Source: Ruminococcaceae bacterium UBA6392 (lineage in GTDB: Bacteria > Bacillota > Clostridia > Oscillospirales > Acutalibacteraceae). From it: a stretch of DNA of 17,950 nt. The position numbers and the translations under genes were made by a program. The stretch spans positions 682 through 18,631 of the forward strand of contig DJQG01000006.1 in assembly GCA_002438685.1 (NCBI GenBank), written 5' to 3'. The number at the start of each line of letters is the position of its first letter. Position 1 is the first letter of the stretch. Positions 6,087 through 13,087 of the stretch are shown piece by piece. The notes under the pieces are model-generated. The model searched no databases and had not been told where the DNA came from. It saw only the letters and a program-made list of their open reading frames with translations.

Positions 6087-6890
6087 ATGACAGGTTTTAT
6101 CGGAGCGGGCAATATGGCAAATGCCATTATAAAGGGCATGGTGTCGTCCGGCGCGGCAGAGGGAAAAGATATAGCAGTCTATGATATCCACCCCGAAAAG
6201 CGCGAAAAAGCGGCTTCGGATTACGGAGTCAATGCGGTGTCAAGCCTTGAAGAGCTTGTGAGCGGGTGCAGCGAGATAGTTGTCGCAATCAAGCCCTACG
6301 GCTTTGAAAAACTGCTCGGCGGACTTGATGCTCAACTCAAAGAGTGTGACCCGCTTATAATTTCCATAGCTGCCGGCAAGACCATTGAGACTATTTCATC
6401 GTATCTCAGCTATGAACCCGCACTTGTGCGCGTCATGCCGAATATAAATGCTACGATAGGCGCGTCCATGAGCGCATACTGCGCGAACGACCGAGTCAGC
6501 GCAGAGCAGAAAGCATTTGTTGCAAAGCTTTGTTCGTCCATCGGCGAAGCGGTCGAGCTTGACGAAAAGTTCTTCTCGGCTTTCGGCGTTATCGGCGGCG
6601 CAGCTCCCGCGTTTACCTATATGTTCATCGACGAGCTTGCGCGCGGCGGAGTCAAAATAGGCATTAACAAACAGGTTGCGTTGAAAGTTGCGGCTCAGAC
6701 CGTACTCGGTAGCGCGAAGATGATAGCGGAGAGCGGGGAACACCCTTATGCTCTCGTGGATAAAGTCTGCTCGCCCGGCGGAACTACAATCGAGGGCGTA
6801 GCGGCGCTCAATGAAAACGGATTTGCGAACGCCGTTATGCAGGCTGTGACGGCAACATACGAAAAGGATCTGAGACTCTCCGGCAAATAA
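6087..6890 (+). CDS. proC: Pyrroline-5-carboxylate reductase
   Basis: NAD(P)H-dependent last step of proline synthesis, cytoplasmic. The 267-aa protein has the Rossmann motif FIGAGNMANAI at 4-14, VAIKPYGF near 71-78, RVMPNINATIG near 115-125, and the C-terminal signature SPGGTTIEGVAAL. The loop that usually reads GSGPAY is GGAAPAF here, keeping Pro-Ala-aromatic. The ATG at 6087 is preceded by AAGGGAG at a good distance. No proA or proB gene is visible nearby. The gene sits in a mixed unit between a radical SAM protein and two sugar-related enzymes, so co-transcription may be by location rather than pathway. Confidence 0.95.
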   Translation: MTGFIGAGNMANAIIKGMVSSGAAEGKDIAVYDIHPEKREKAASDYGVNAVSSLEELVSGCSEIVVAIKPYGFEKLLGGLDAQLKECDPLIISIAAGKTIETISSYLSYEPALVRVMPNINATIGASMSAYCANDRVSAEQKAFVAKLCSSIGEAVELDEKFFSAFGVIGGAAPAFTYMFIDELARGGVKIGINKQVALKVAAQTVLGSAKMIAESGEHPYALVDKVCSPGGTTIEGVAALNENGFANAVMQAVTATYEKDLRLSGK

Positions 6891-6937
6891 AATGCGGAGA
6901 GGATGAATATATCAATAATTGTACGGAGGTATAAACA

Positions 6938-7765
6938 ATGGCATTACCGGTAGCGCTTCAGCTCTACAGCGTCAGAGACGAGCTCGAAGCAGATTTTGAG
7001 GGCACTATAGCAAAAGTCAAGGAGTTTGGCTATGACGGAGTCGAATTCGCGGGACTTTACGGCAAAAGTGCCGAGCAGGTCAAGAAGATACTTGCCGACG
7101 CAGGACTTACTCCCGTTTCGGCTCATATTCCGCTCGATGAACTGCTCTCAGATACACAGGCGGTCGTTGCAATTTATAAGGAGATAGGCTGCAAATATAT
7201 TGCCGTGCCCTATCTTCCTGAGGACAGACGCCCCGGAACAGGTGGCTTTGACCGCACGATAGAGGACATAAAGAAGATTGCCGATGTCTGCAATGAGCAG
7301 GGCATACAGCTTCTCTATCATAACCATGATTTTGAGTTCAAAAAGCTTGACGGCAAATATGCGCTTGATATTCTTTATTCCGATGTCACCGCCGACAGAC
7401 TACAGACCGAGATCGACACCTGCTGGGTCGGTGTTGCAGGAGAAGATCCCGCATCGTATGTTCTCAAATACAGCGGCAGAGCACCCGTTGTCCATCTCAA
7501 GGATTACTATATGCAGGGCAAGGAGAAGCCGAAGAAGCTCTATGAGCTTATCGGCATAGAAGATGACGGCGAGAGCGCATCAGAAGAAGCGTTCGGATTC
7601 AGACCCGTCGGCTACGGCGTTCAGAATATGCCCGCTATACTTGATGCATCCGAAAAAGCGGGAGCAGAGTGGGTCGTTGTCGAGCAGGACAGACCCGCAG
7701 CCGGCGACACCCCCATTAACTCGGTAAAACTCAGCCGCGATTATCTCAAAACACTCGGCTGGTAA
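6938..7765 (+). CDS. Sugar phosphate isomerase/epimerase-like TIM-barrel protein
   Basis: Member of the xylose isomerase-like/AP-endonuclease 2 TIM-barrel superfamily (IolE/IolI and many others). The exact reaction cannot be told. The 275-aa protein starts MALPVALQLYSVRDEL, typical for the group. Likely divalent-metal ligands are visible at the ends of barrel strands: Glu133 (after the YHNHDF segment), Asp160 (EIDTCW), His186 (VHLKDY) and Glu249 (VVVEQD). No signal peptide, so cytoplasmic. The ATG has a strong GGAGG eight nt upstream. The 47-nt gap after proC and 35-nt gap before the GH13 gene hold no promoter that I can see. Its place before an alpha-glucosidase suggests a role in sugar use, which is inference. 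Confidence 0.85.
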   Translation: MALPVALQLYSVRDELEADFEGTIAKVKEFGYDGVEFAGLYGKSAEQVKKILADAGLTPVSAHIPLDELLSDTQAVVAIYKEIGCKYIAVPYLPEDRRPGTGGFDRTIEDIKKIADVCNEQGIQLLYHNHDFEFKKLDGKYALDILYSDVTADRLQTEIDTCWVGVAGEDPASYVLKYSGRAPVVHLKDYYMQGKEKPKKLYELIGIEDDGESASEEAFGFRPVGYGVQNMPAILDASEKAGAEWVVVEQDRPAAGDTPINSVKLSRDYLKTLGW

Positions 7766-7800
7766 AATAATAAATATTAAAAGAAAGAAGGTAACGGAAC

Positions 7801-9474
7801 ATGAGTACCAATAAGTGCTGGTATAAAGAGATGGCGGTATACCAGATTTGGCCGCGAAGCTTCTGCGACGGAAACGGCGACGGTATCGGCGATATCAAGG
7901 GCATTATGTCAAAGCTTGATTACATAAAGAGCCTCGGCGTTGACGCTATCTGGTTTTCTCCGCTCTATAAGTCTCCGCAGGAGGACATGGGCTACGATAT
8001 AGCCGACTACAAGGACATCGCGGAGGAATACGGCACACTTGACGAGTTCAAAGAGCTGCTTGAAGCTATTCATGCAAGAGGCATGAAGGTTATAATGGAT
8101 CTTGTTATAAACCATACTTCAAATCAGCATAAGTGGTTCCTTGAGAGCATGAAGAGCAAGGATAACCCCTATCACGACTATTATTTCTGGCGCGACGGCA
8201 AAAAGGGCGGCAAGAAGCCCCCGAACAACTGGCTTTCAACTTTCTCGGGTCCCGCATGGAAATATAATGAAAATCTTAATCAGTATTATCTTCATCTCTT
8301 TGCCGAGGGTCAGCCCGACCTAAATATGGATAACCCAAAGGTTCGCGAAGAGATAAAAGACATCATGCGCTTCTGGCTCGACATGGGCGTTGACGGCTTC
8401 AGAGAGGATGTTATCACATTTATCTCCAAAGCTGAAGGTCTGCCGAACGGATTCCCGCTGCCTGTTGCTACAGGTATTGAGCATTACAAGAGCGGACCGC
8501 ATCTTCAGGAATATCTCGGCGAGTTCAGAAAGGTGCTTGATGAATATGACTGCATGACAGTCGGCGAGGCGCCCATGATGACTCCCAAGACCGCAATGAA
8601 ATTCATCGCGGAAAACAAGGATCAGAAACTCAATATGATGTTCCACTTCCAGCATATGGAGGCGGACTGCCTGTTCTACAGCTGGATAAGAGCGCCGTTC
8701 AGCCTCAGAAAGCTCAAAAACGTCTATAAAAACTGGCAGACAAAGCTTTACGGCAAGGCGTGGAATACTCTTTATATCGAGAATCACGATCAGCCGCGTA
8801 TCATAAACAGATACGGCAGCCTCAAATACAGAGTCGAGAGCGGCAAGATGCTCGCAACGATGTATATCTGCCAGAGCGGTACCCCATTCATATATCAGGG
8901 TCAGGAGATCGGTATGGTCAATATCGGTCTGCCGGAGATCGAGATGTATGAGGACGTTTCGACTCAGAATGCCTATCATACCATGCGCCACCTCGGCTTC
9001 ACACATAACATGGTCATGAAAGTTGCAAAGTATGCGTCGCGTGACAATGCGAGAACACCCGTCCAGTGGAGCGCAGAGAAAAATGCCGGCTTCACCACCG
9101 CCGATAAGCCCTGGTTCTATATCAACGATAACTACAAAGAGATAAATGTTGAGGCGGCAGAGAAGGACGAGAACTCCATCCTCCATTATTACAGAAAGCT
9201 TCTCAAACTTCGCAAGGATAATCCCATTATAATCTACGGCGATTTCAAGATGCACAATAAGCTCAGCAGAAAGCTTTTCGTCTATGAGCGCAGCTATGAG
9301 GGACAGAGAATGCTTGTTATCAACTCGTTCTCCGAGAAGCCCGTGAAGTTCAAAGCGCCTGCAGATTTCGATATCACAAAGTCGGAGCTGCTTATCTCAA
9401 ACTATGACTGCAAAGATAAGTCGAACGCTTTCACACTTCGCCCCTATGAATCGAGAGTCTATCTCATAAAATAA
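7801..9474 (+). CDS. GH13 alpha-glucosidase, oligo-1,6-glucosidase type
   Basis: Intracellular hydrolase releasing glucose from short alpha-glucans. Length 557 aa matches the oligo-1,6-glucosidase/trehalose-6-phosphate hydrolase group (GH13_31-like). Motifs in order: DLVINHTS at 100-107, the GVDGFREDVI block with nucleophile Asp203, VGEAP with acid/base Glu256, and ENHDQPR with transition-state Asp330. A C-terminal beta domain closes the protein. The Val204 just after the nucleophile is the residue linked to alpha-1,6 activity in this group, where Thr or Ala favours alpha-1,4. Glu202 replaces the more common Met (FRMD), and Ile-Glu-Asn precedes HDQ instead of the more common Asn-Asn. No signal peptide. 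The ribosome site is AGAAGG nine nt from the ATG. It ends the plus-strand unit and is followed directly by a terminator. Confidence 0.93.
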   Translation: MSTNKCWYKEMAVYQIWPRSFCDGNGDGIGDIKGIMSKLDYIKSLGVDAIWFSPLYKSPQEDMGYDIADYKDIAEEYGTLDEFKELLEAIHARGMKVIMDLVINHTSNQHKWFLESMKSKDNPYHDYYFWRDGKKGGKKPPNNWLSTFSGPAWKYNENLNQYYLHLFAEGQPDLNMDNPKVREEIKDIMRFWLDMGVDGFREDVITFISKAEGLPNGFPLPVATGIEHYKSGPHLQEYLGEFRKVLDEYDCMTVGEAPMMTPKTAMKFIAENKDQKLNMMFHFQHMEADCLFYSWIRAPFSLRKLKNVYKNWQTKLYGKAWNTLYIENHDQPRIINRYGSLKYRVESGKMLATMYICQSGTPFIYQGQEIGMVNIGLPEIEMYEDVSTQNAYHTMRHLGFTHNMVMKVAKYASRDNARTPVQWSAEKNAGFTTADKPWFYINDNYKEINVEAAEKDENSILHYYRKLLKLRKDNPIIIYGDFKMHNKLSRKLFVYERSYEGQRMLVINSFSEKPVKFKAPADFDITKSELLISNYDCKDKSNAFTLRPYESRVYLIK

Positions 9475-9477
9475 TTT

Positions 9478-9514
9478 AAAAAGTCCGCTGCCTGAAATAT
9501 GACAGCGGACTTTT
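9478..9514. terminator. Two-way terminator between GH13 and radical SAM genes
   Basis: AAAAGTCCGCTG (9479-9490) pairs perfectly with CAGCGGACTTTT (9503-9514), a 12-bp stem with a 12-nt loop. The A/T flanks give a U run on either strand (TTTT on plus, TTTTT on minus). It lies 4 nt after the GH13 stop and 13 nt after the convergent radical SAM stop, so it can end both transcripts. Confidence 0.92.
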
Positions 9515-9527
9515 GCCTTTGATTTAT

Positions 9528-10133
9528 TTAATTTTCTTTGGCTCTTACGCGCAGGGGAATTCCCATCTTGTCGGCGAGCGCCTGACATTCCGATATCTCT
9601 TCCGGACTGATAACATCGACTACCGAGAACTTGACCGTCTTGATGTATTTCTTGCATTCTTCGGCAAATCTCAGAATCTCCTCAAAAGAGTCGACGCCGA
9701 ATTTCGGTCTTGATATCTCATTGTATCGCTCTGCGTTAGGTGCGTTGAGACTTATTGAGACAGTGTCGGTGAATTCGGCGATTGCGGGGACGGTGTCTTT
9801 TTTGTTTATAAGATTTCCCAGCCCGTTCGTGTTTATGCGTATCTTTATGTCGGGATATTTGCTCTTGAGGAGCTTGCCCGCAACAACAAGATTGTCAAAA
9901 GCGCAGAGAGGCTCGCCGTATCCGCAGAATGTGACTTCGGGAAAATCGGAAAAGTCGAACTCTTCGATAGCCTTTGTGATCTCCTCGGCAGTTGGATCTG
10001 TCTTGTGCCAAAGTGTGTGTGCCGAACCGAGTCCGTCGCCGTTTGAGCGGATGCAGAATGTGCATCTGCATGGGCAGCGGTTGGTTATGTTGAGATAAAC
10101 CTTGCCTCTGTAAGTATAAACTATATCAGCCAA
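9528..10133 (-). CDS. Radical SAM protein of the TatD-associated type
   Basis: Small radical SAM protein of unknown reaction. The 201-aa protein starts MADIVYTYRGKVYLNITNRC and carries CPCRCTFC at 20-27, giving the cluster triad Cys20, Cys24, Cys27 plus an extra Cys22. FCIRSNGDGLG follows, and VTFCGYGEPL is the glycine-rich SAM-binding segment. This pattern recalls the family known as TatD family-associated radical SAM proteins (TIGR04038, from memory). No TatD nuclease gene is visible in this window. The longer frame to 10190 has no ribosome site. AAGGAGG lies 8 nt before the TTG at 10133 and fixes the start. The site overlaps the stop codon of the upstream membrane-protein gene, so the two should be translationally coupled. 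Confidence 0.85.
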   Translation of the reverse strand: MADIVYTYRGKVYLNITNRCPCRCTFCIRSNGDGLGSAHTLWHKTDPTAEEITKAIEEFDFSDFPEVTFCGYGEPLCAFDNLVVAGKLLKSKYPDIKIRINTNGLGNLINKKDTVPAIAEFTDTVSISLNAPNAERYNEISRPKFGVDSFEEILRFAEECKKYIKTVKFSVVDVISPEEISECQALADKMGIPLRVRAKEN

Positions 10134-10146
10134 AATGAAAGCCTCC

Positions 10147-10656
10147 TTATTTGAGAACCTTTTTCTTGAATCCGGCGGCGTCGAGCGCAAGGCCGAAGAT
10201 TACATATATTGCGGCGTTTGCGGCAACTTGTATAACATTGGGTATGACTGCCGCGAATGCGCCCCATGCGCCGAAAAGTATTCTGTCGGCGAGATAGTAG
10301 CCGACGCAGGTGACTATAAGCGCGGGGATAAGCGCGATGAGATTGCGTGCGTTGATTATCTTGTCTTTCTTTGAAGTGAACGGCAAAACGATGAGCGACT
10401 TTATTATAACCGTTGCAATGACCCAGATAGGCGCGGTCAGCGCGTCGGCGAGTCCTGCGCCGACTGCGGCGGCTGCTATAGCGTAGGGCAGGGGCAGGAG
10501 AGATGCCGCGAGGAAAATGAACGAGTCGCCGAGGTGTATATATCCGTTACCTGTCGGAATGTGAAGAACATATGCGGTAACGACGGTTATTATAGCTGCA
10601 AAAAGTGCTGCCATAACGACATAAATGAGTTGTTTGTTTGCTTTTTTCTTTGCCAT
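10147..10656 (-). CDS. ECF-S-like integral membrane protein (TIGR04002-like)
   Basis: Hydrophobic 169-aa protein with a basic start (MAKKKANKQ), about five to six membrane segments and a basic C-terminus. The stretch HIPTGNGYIHLGDSFIFLAA (31-50) and the small-residue-rich segments after it look like an ECF transporter S component, close to the family called TIGR04002 (from memory). The ligand is unknown. The ATG at 10656 has GGAGG eight nt upstream. It is followed by a radical SAM gene whose Shine-Dalgarno overlaps this stop codon (TAAGGAGG), so the pair forms a coupled operon. A job in uptake of a compound that the radical SAM enzyme acts on or needs is inference. Confidence 0.8.
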   Translation of the reverse strand: MAKKKANKQLIYVVMAALFAAIITVVTAYVLHIPTGNGYIHLGDSFIFLAASLLPLPYAIAAAAVGAGLADALTAPIWVIATVIIKSLIVLPFTSKKDKIINARNLIALIPALIVTCVGYYLADRILFGAWGAFAAVIPNVIQVAANAAIYVIFGLALDAAGFKKKVLK

Positions 10657-10677
10657 GGTTTAGCCCTCCCGGGTTTG

Positions 10678-10706
10678 ATATTACCATTGATACTAACACC
10701 ATAAGA
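10678..10706 (-). promoter_or_regulatory. Possible promoter of the S-component/radical SAM operon
   Basis: On the minus strand TGGTAATAT gives an extended -10 (box 10678-10683) with a weak TCTTAT (10701-10706) 17 nt upstream. The start would be near 10671, leaving a leader of about 15 nt. Weak alternatives exist further upstream. The 281-nt region 10657-10937 is otherwise AT-rich, with no riboswitch or small gene that I can support. Confidence 0.35.
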
Positions 10707-10864
10707 GCTTTTTTAATTTGCCAAACGGAAATACGACAATAAAAAATCGAAAAATCGTCATAAAGCCTAAAATTTATATGAATACGGTATGTAAATCAAA
10801 AAAATTAGCACATGGTTCTGCCTGCCGAGTTTATGGATTTTTTGTGAATTGTTGTACGTGGGTG

Positions 10865-10894
10865 TTGAAAAGCTTGTATAATATATGGTATAAT
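10865..10894 (+). promoter_or_regulatory. Promoter of the lipoprotein/two-component operon
   Basis: TTGAAA (10865-10870) and TATAAT (10889-10894) are spaced by 18 nt, and TGG before the -10 makes it an extended -10. A second TATAAT lies at 10877-10882 but lacks a good -35. The start would fall near 10901, about 37 nt before the TTG start. No other clear promoter is seen to the end of the window, so this may drive a transcript of 7 kb or more. Confidence 0.65.
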
Positions 10895-10898
10895 ACCA
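10886..10898. promoter_or_regulatory. Palindrome covering the -10 box, possible operator
   Basis: TGGTAT-A-ATACCA is a perfect 6-1-6 inverted repeat that contains the whole -10 box of the lipoprotein operon promoter. A protein bound here would block RNA polymerase. The G and C at its outer parts make it less likely to be simple AT-richness. The cognate regulator is unknown. The operon's own response regulator is one candidate, though OmpR-type proteins usually bind direct repeats. Confidence 0.4.
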
Positions 10899-10937
10899 CG
10901 ATGAAAAATAAGGCTTTCGCGGAAAGGAGAATGTCTC

Positions 10938-12356
10938 TTGAAAAGACGGCTGGCGGCGCTGATGCTCGTGCTTTGCCTGCTTGCTCTGGTTTTTACCGGG
11001 TGCAGCGGCACGAAAATGAAATCGCCCACGGGGCTTATGCGTCCTCCGCTTTCGGCGGGCGTTGACAGCGAACTTAAAAGTGCATTTCTCTCTGCCGCGA
11101 CCGGCAAGGGAAAGGCTGCGTCTGCGTCCGATATCTCTCTGATATCTCCGCTCTCGGGAGACCACCGTTCCGCATTCGTGCTCCATGATATAGATAACGA
11201 TGGGGTCAATGAGGCTCTTGTGTTTTATAAGCTTGAAAGCGAGTCGTCAAAAGAGCATATGAATGTTCTCGACAATGTCAATGGTAAGTGGGTCTCGATA
11301 AATGACTTCTCCGGTACCGGTACCGGCGTCAATTTTGTCAGTTTCGTTCAGATGACGGAAAATGGATGCCCCTCGATACTTGTTTCACAGAGCCTTTATG
11401 AAAACGACGCGAGTAAAATACTCTCGATCTATGTCTGCACGGGAAATGAAGAAAAGCTTTTGGTCAAGAATGTCTGCACCGAAGTGTATTCGGTTATGGA
11501 GAATATAGATGTTGATTCGGACGGTCTGCTTGATATATTTCTCATTCAGCAGGATCTGACGAACAACAATTCGCCGCGCTCGACCGCAAAGGTCTTCAAG
11601 ATGAGCGCCTCAGGCACTCTCGATGAGTTCGGCACCGCAAAGCTTGACGGCGGAATCAGCAAATACTGCTCGATTCAGACGGACAAAGTCAGTCCATCGT
11701 CACCGCTTAGAATATATGTTGACGCAATAAAAGGCGAAGACCAGGCTATAACCGAAGTGCTTTTCTGGAGCACTTCAAGTAAATCGCTTGTGACCCCGAT
11801 GTTCAGCCTTGACACGCAGTCAAATATGTTTACTGCGCGCTCGGAACTGCTCGCTTCGCAGGACTATGACGGAGACGGAATAATAGAAATACCGAGCCAG
11901 CGCCCGCTGATGGGCAGCCGAAAATATGAATCTCCGAAGAATATGTATGAGCAGATGAATGTTACAAGCTGGATCGAAGTGCGTTCATCGAAGGACTTCA
12001 AATTTACCGAGACGCTCGTCAACGCAAGCGATTCGTATATACTCGATTTTAAACCGCTTGAAAATATCATGGGCGAGTTCACAGTGTATTCCTACAGCAA
12101 TACGCGCACATGGATATTTAAAGAATACAGCGCAAGGTACGAAACTGCCGGCGATGACCTTTTTGCCATAATCTGTACAACCAAGGACAGCGCAAACAAA
12201 AAAGGCGTGAAATCCGAAAATTATCTTATAGAGAACGATGACGGAACGGTTGTTTATTTTGAATCCCGCGAAAAAGGCGCAAAGGCGGGAATAACCGTCA
12301 AATCAATAAAACCGTACATCAAGATATTCAAAGATAAGGAGTTGGCAGCAAAATGA
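10938..12356 (+). CDS. Lipoprotein with FG-GAP/VCBS-like repeats, partner of two-component genes
   Basis: The 472-aa protein has a lipoprotein signal peptide (KRR, hydrophobic core, lipobox FTGC with Cys22), so it should be anchored on the outer face of the membrane. Three calcium-loop-like motifs, DIDNDG (84-89), DVDSDG (191-196) and DYDGDG (309-314), each followed by hydrophobic strands, point to a beta-propeller of FG-GAP/VCBS type. These motifs are spaced by a little over 100 residues. The start is a TTG at 10938 with AAGGAG about 8 nt upstream. An ATG at 10931 is in another frame. The stop overlaps the start of the response regulator (ATGA), so the two are coupled. This suggests an extracytoplasmic sensing partner of the histidine kinase, which is inference. 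The ligand is not known. Confidence 0.85.
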   Translation: MKRRLAALMLVLCLLALVFTGCSGTKMKSPTGLMRPPLSAGVDSELKSAFLSAATGKGKAASASDISLISPLSGDHRSAFVLHDIDNDGVNEALVFYKLESESSKEHMNVLDNVNGKWVSINDFSGTGTGVNFVSFVQMTENGCPSILVSQSLYENDASKILSIYVCTGNEEKLLVKNVCTEVYSVMENIDVDSDGLLDIFLIQQDLTNNNSPRSTAKVFKMSASGTLDEFGTAKLDGGISKYCSIQTDKVSPSSPLRIYVDAIKGEDQAITEVLFWSTSSKSLVTPMFSLDTQSNMFTARSELLASQDYDGDGIIEIPSQRPLMGSRKYESPKNMYEQMNVTSWIEVRSSKDFKFTETLVNASDSYILDFKPLENIMGEFTVYSYSNTRTWIFKEYSARYETAGDDLFAIICTTKDSANKKGVKSENYLIENDDGTVVYFESREKGAKAGITVKSIKPYIKIFKDKELAAK

Positions 12357-13054
12357 AAAAAGTTCTCGTAGCCGAGGACGAGTCCTCAATCAGAGAATTT
12401 GTGGTCATCAACCTCAAGAGAAACGGCTATGATGTTATCGAAGCGGCGGACGGCGCTCAGGCTATTGAAAAATACAAAGCCTGCAACGGCGATATTGATG
12501 TTGCCATTCTTGATATAATGATGCCGTATGTTGACGGACTTGAGGTCTGCAAGCAGCTGCGCGCGATGAACGCGAACCTCGGCATAATAATGCTGACCGC
12601 TAAGACTCAGGAGATGGACAAAGTTTCAGGACTGCTCATAGGCGCGGACGACTATGTCACAAAGCCGTTTTCGCCGTCCGAGCTTATGGCTCGCGTCGAT
12701 GTGCTCTATCGCCGCGTAGAGATGAGCGCCGGGCTTGCGGACAACTCCCATGTGAATGTTATAACCTCCGGCGAGTTTGAACTCAATATGAGAAACAGGA
12801 CGCTTACCAAAAACGGTATCCCGATAGAGCTCACACAGGTTGAGTTTCAGATAATGGAATACTTTTTCACAAACCAGGATGCGGCGCTTTCGAGAACTGA
12901 TATCCTCGAAAAAGTCTGGGGCAGCGACTACTTCGGCGAAGAGAAGATAGTTGATGTCAACATACGCAGACTGAGAATGAAAGTTGAAGACAATCCGTCC
13001 GCACCCAAGCATTTGCTGACGATGTGGGGCGTCGGATACAAATGGATAGCTTGA
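12353..13054 (+). CDS. OmpR/PhoB-family response regulator
   Basis: DNA-binding regulator of a two-component system. Residues 1-120 are a receiver domain with the acidic pair in VAEDE (8-9), phospho-acceptor Asp54 (ILDIMMPYVDG), Thr82 and Lys104 (TKPF). Residues 135-233 are a winged-helix domain with LTQVEFQIMEYF, the recognition helix region VDVNIRRLRMKVE and the closing GVGYKW wing. Length 233 aa is standard. The ATG overlaps the lipoprotein stop by 4 nt, and AAGGAG lies 11 nt upstream inside the lipoprotein gene. The kinase gene follows after 33 nt. Target promoters are unknown. Confidence 0.96.
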   Translation: MKKVLVAEDESSIREFVVINLKRNGYDVIEAADGAQAIEKYKACNGDIDVAILDIMMPYVDGLEVCKQLRAMNANLGIIMLTAKTQEMDKVSGLLIGADDYVTKPFSPSELMARVDVLYRRVEMSAGLADNSHVNVITSGEFELNMRNRTLTKNGIPIELTQVEFQIMEYFFTNQDAALSRTDILEKVWGSDYFGEEKIVDVNIRRLRMKVEDNPSAPKHLLTMWGVGYKWIA

Positions 13055-13087
13055 ATTAATTAAAAAACACGAGAGGGGGCAGGCAAA

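Noticed and set aside
8320..9255. Open frame of 311 codons on the minus strand inside the GH13 gene
   Set aside because: It is fully antisense to a gene with all catalytic motifs, shows no recognisable domain and has no supported start. It is a by-product of codon bias on the coding strand.
10657..10937. AT-rich 281-nt region checked for a riboswitch, small RNA or small gene
   Set aside because: Apart from the two promoters and the palindrome I found no conserved riboswitch core, no strong hairpin with U run and no small frame with a ribosome site.
10718..11065. Plus-strand frame of 115 codons before and over the lipoprotein start
   Set aside because: It spans the promoter of the lipoprotein operon and lies in a different frame from the signal peptide. 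The ATG at 10931 in this frame shares the ribosome site but leads to no plausible protein.
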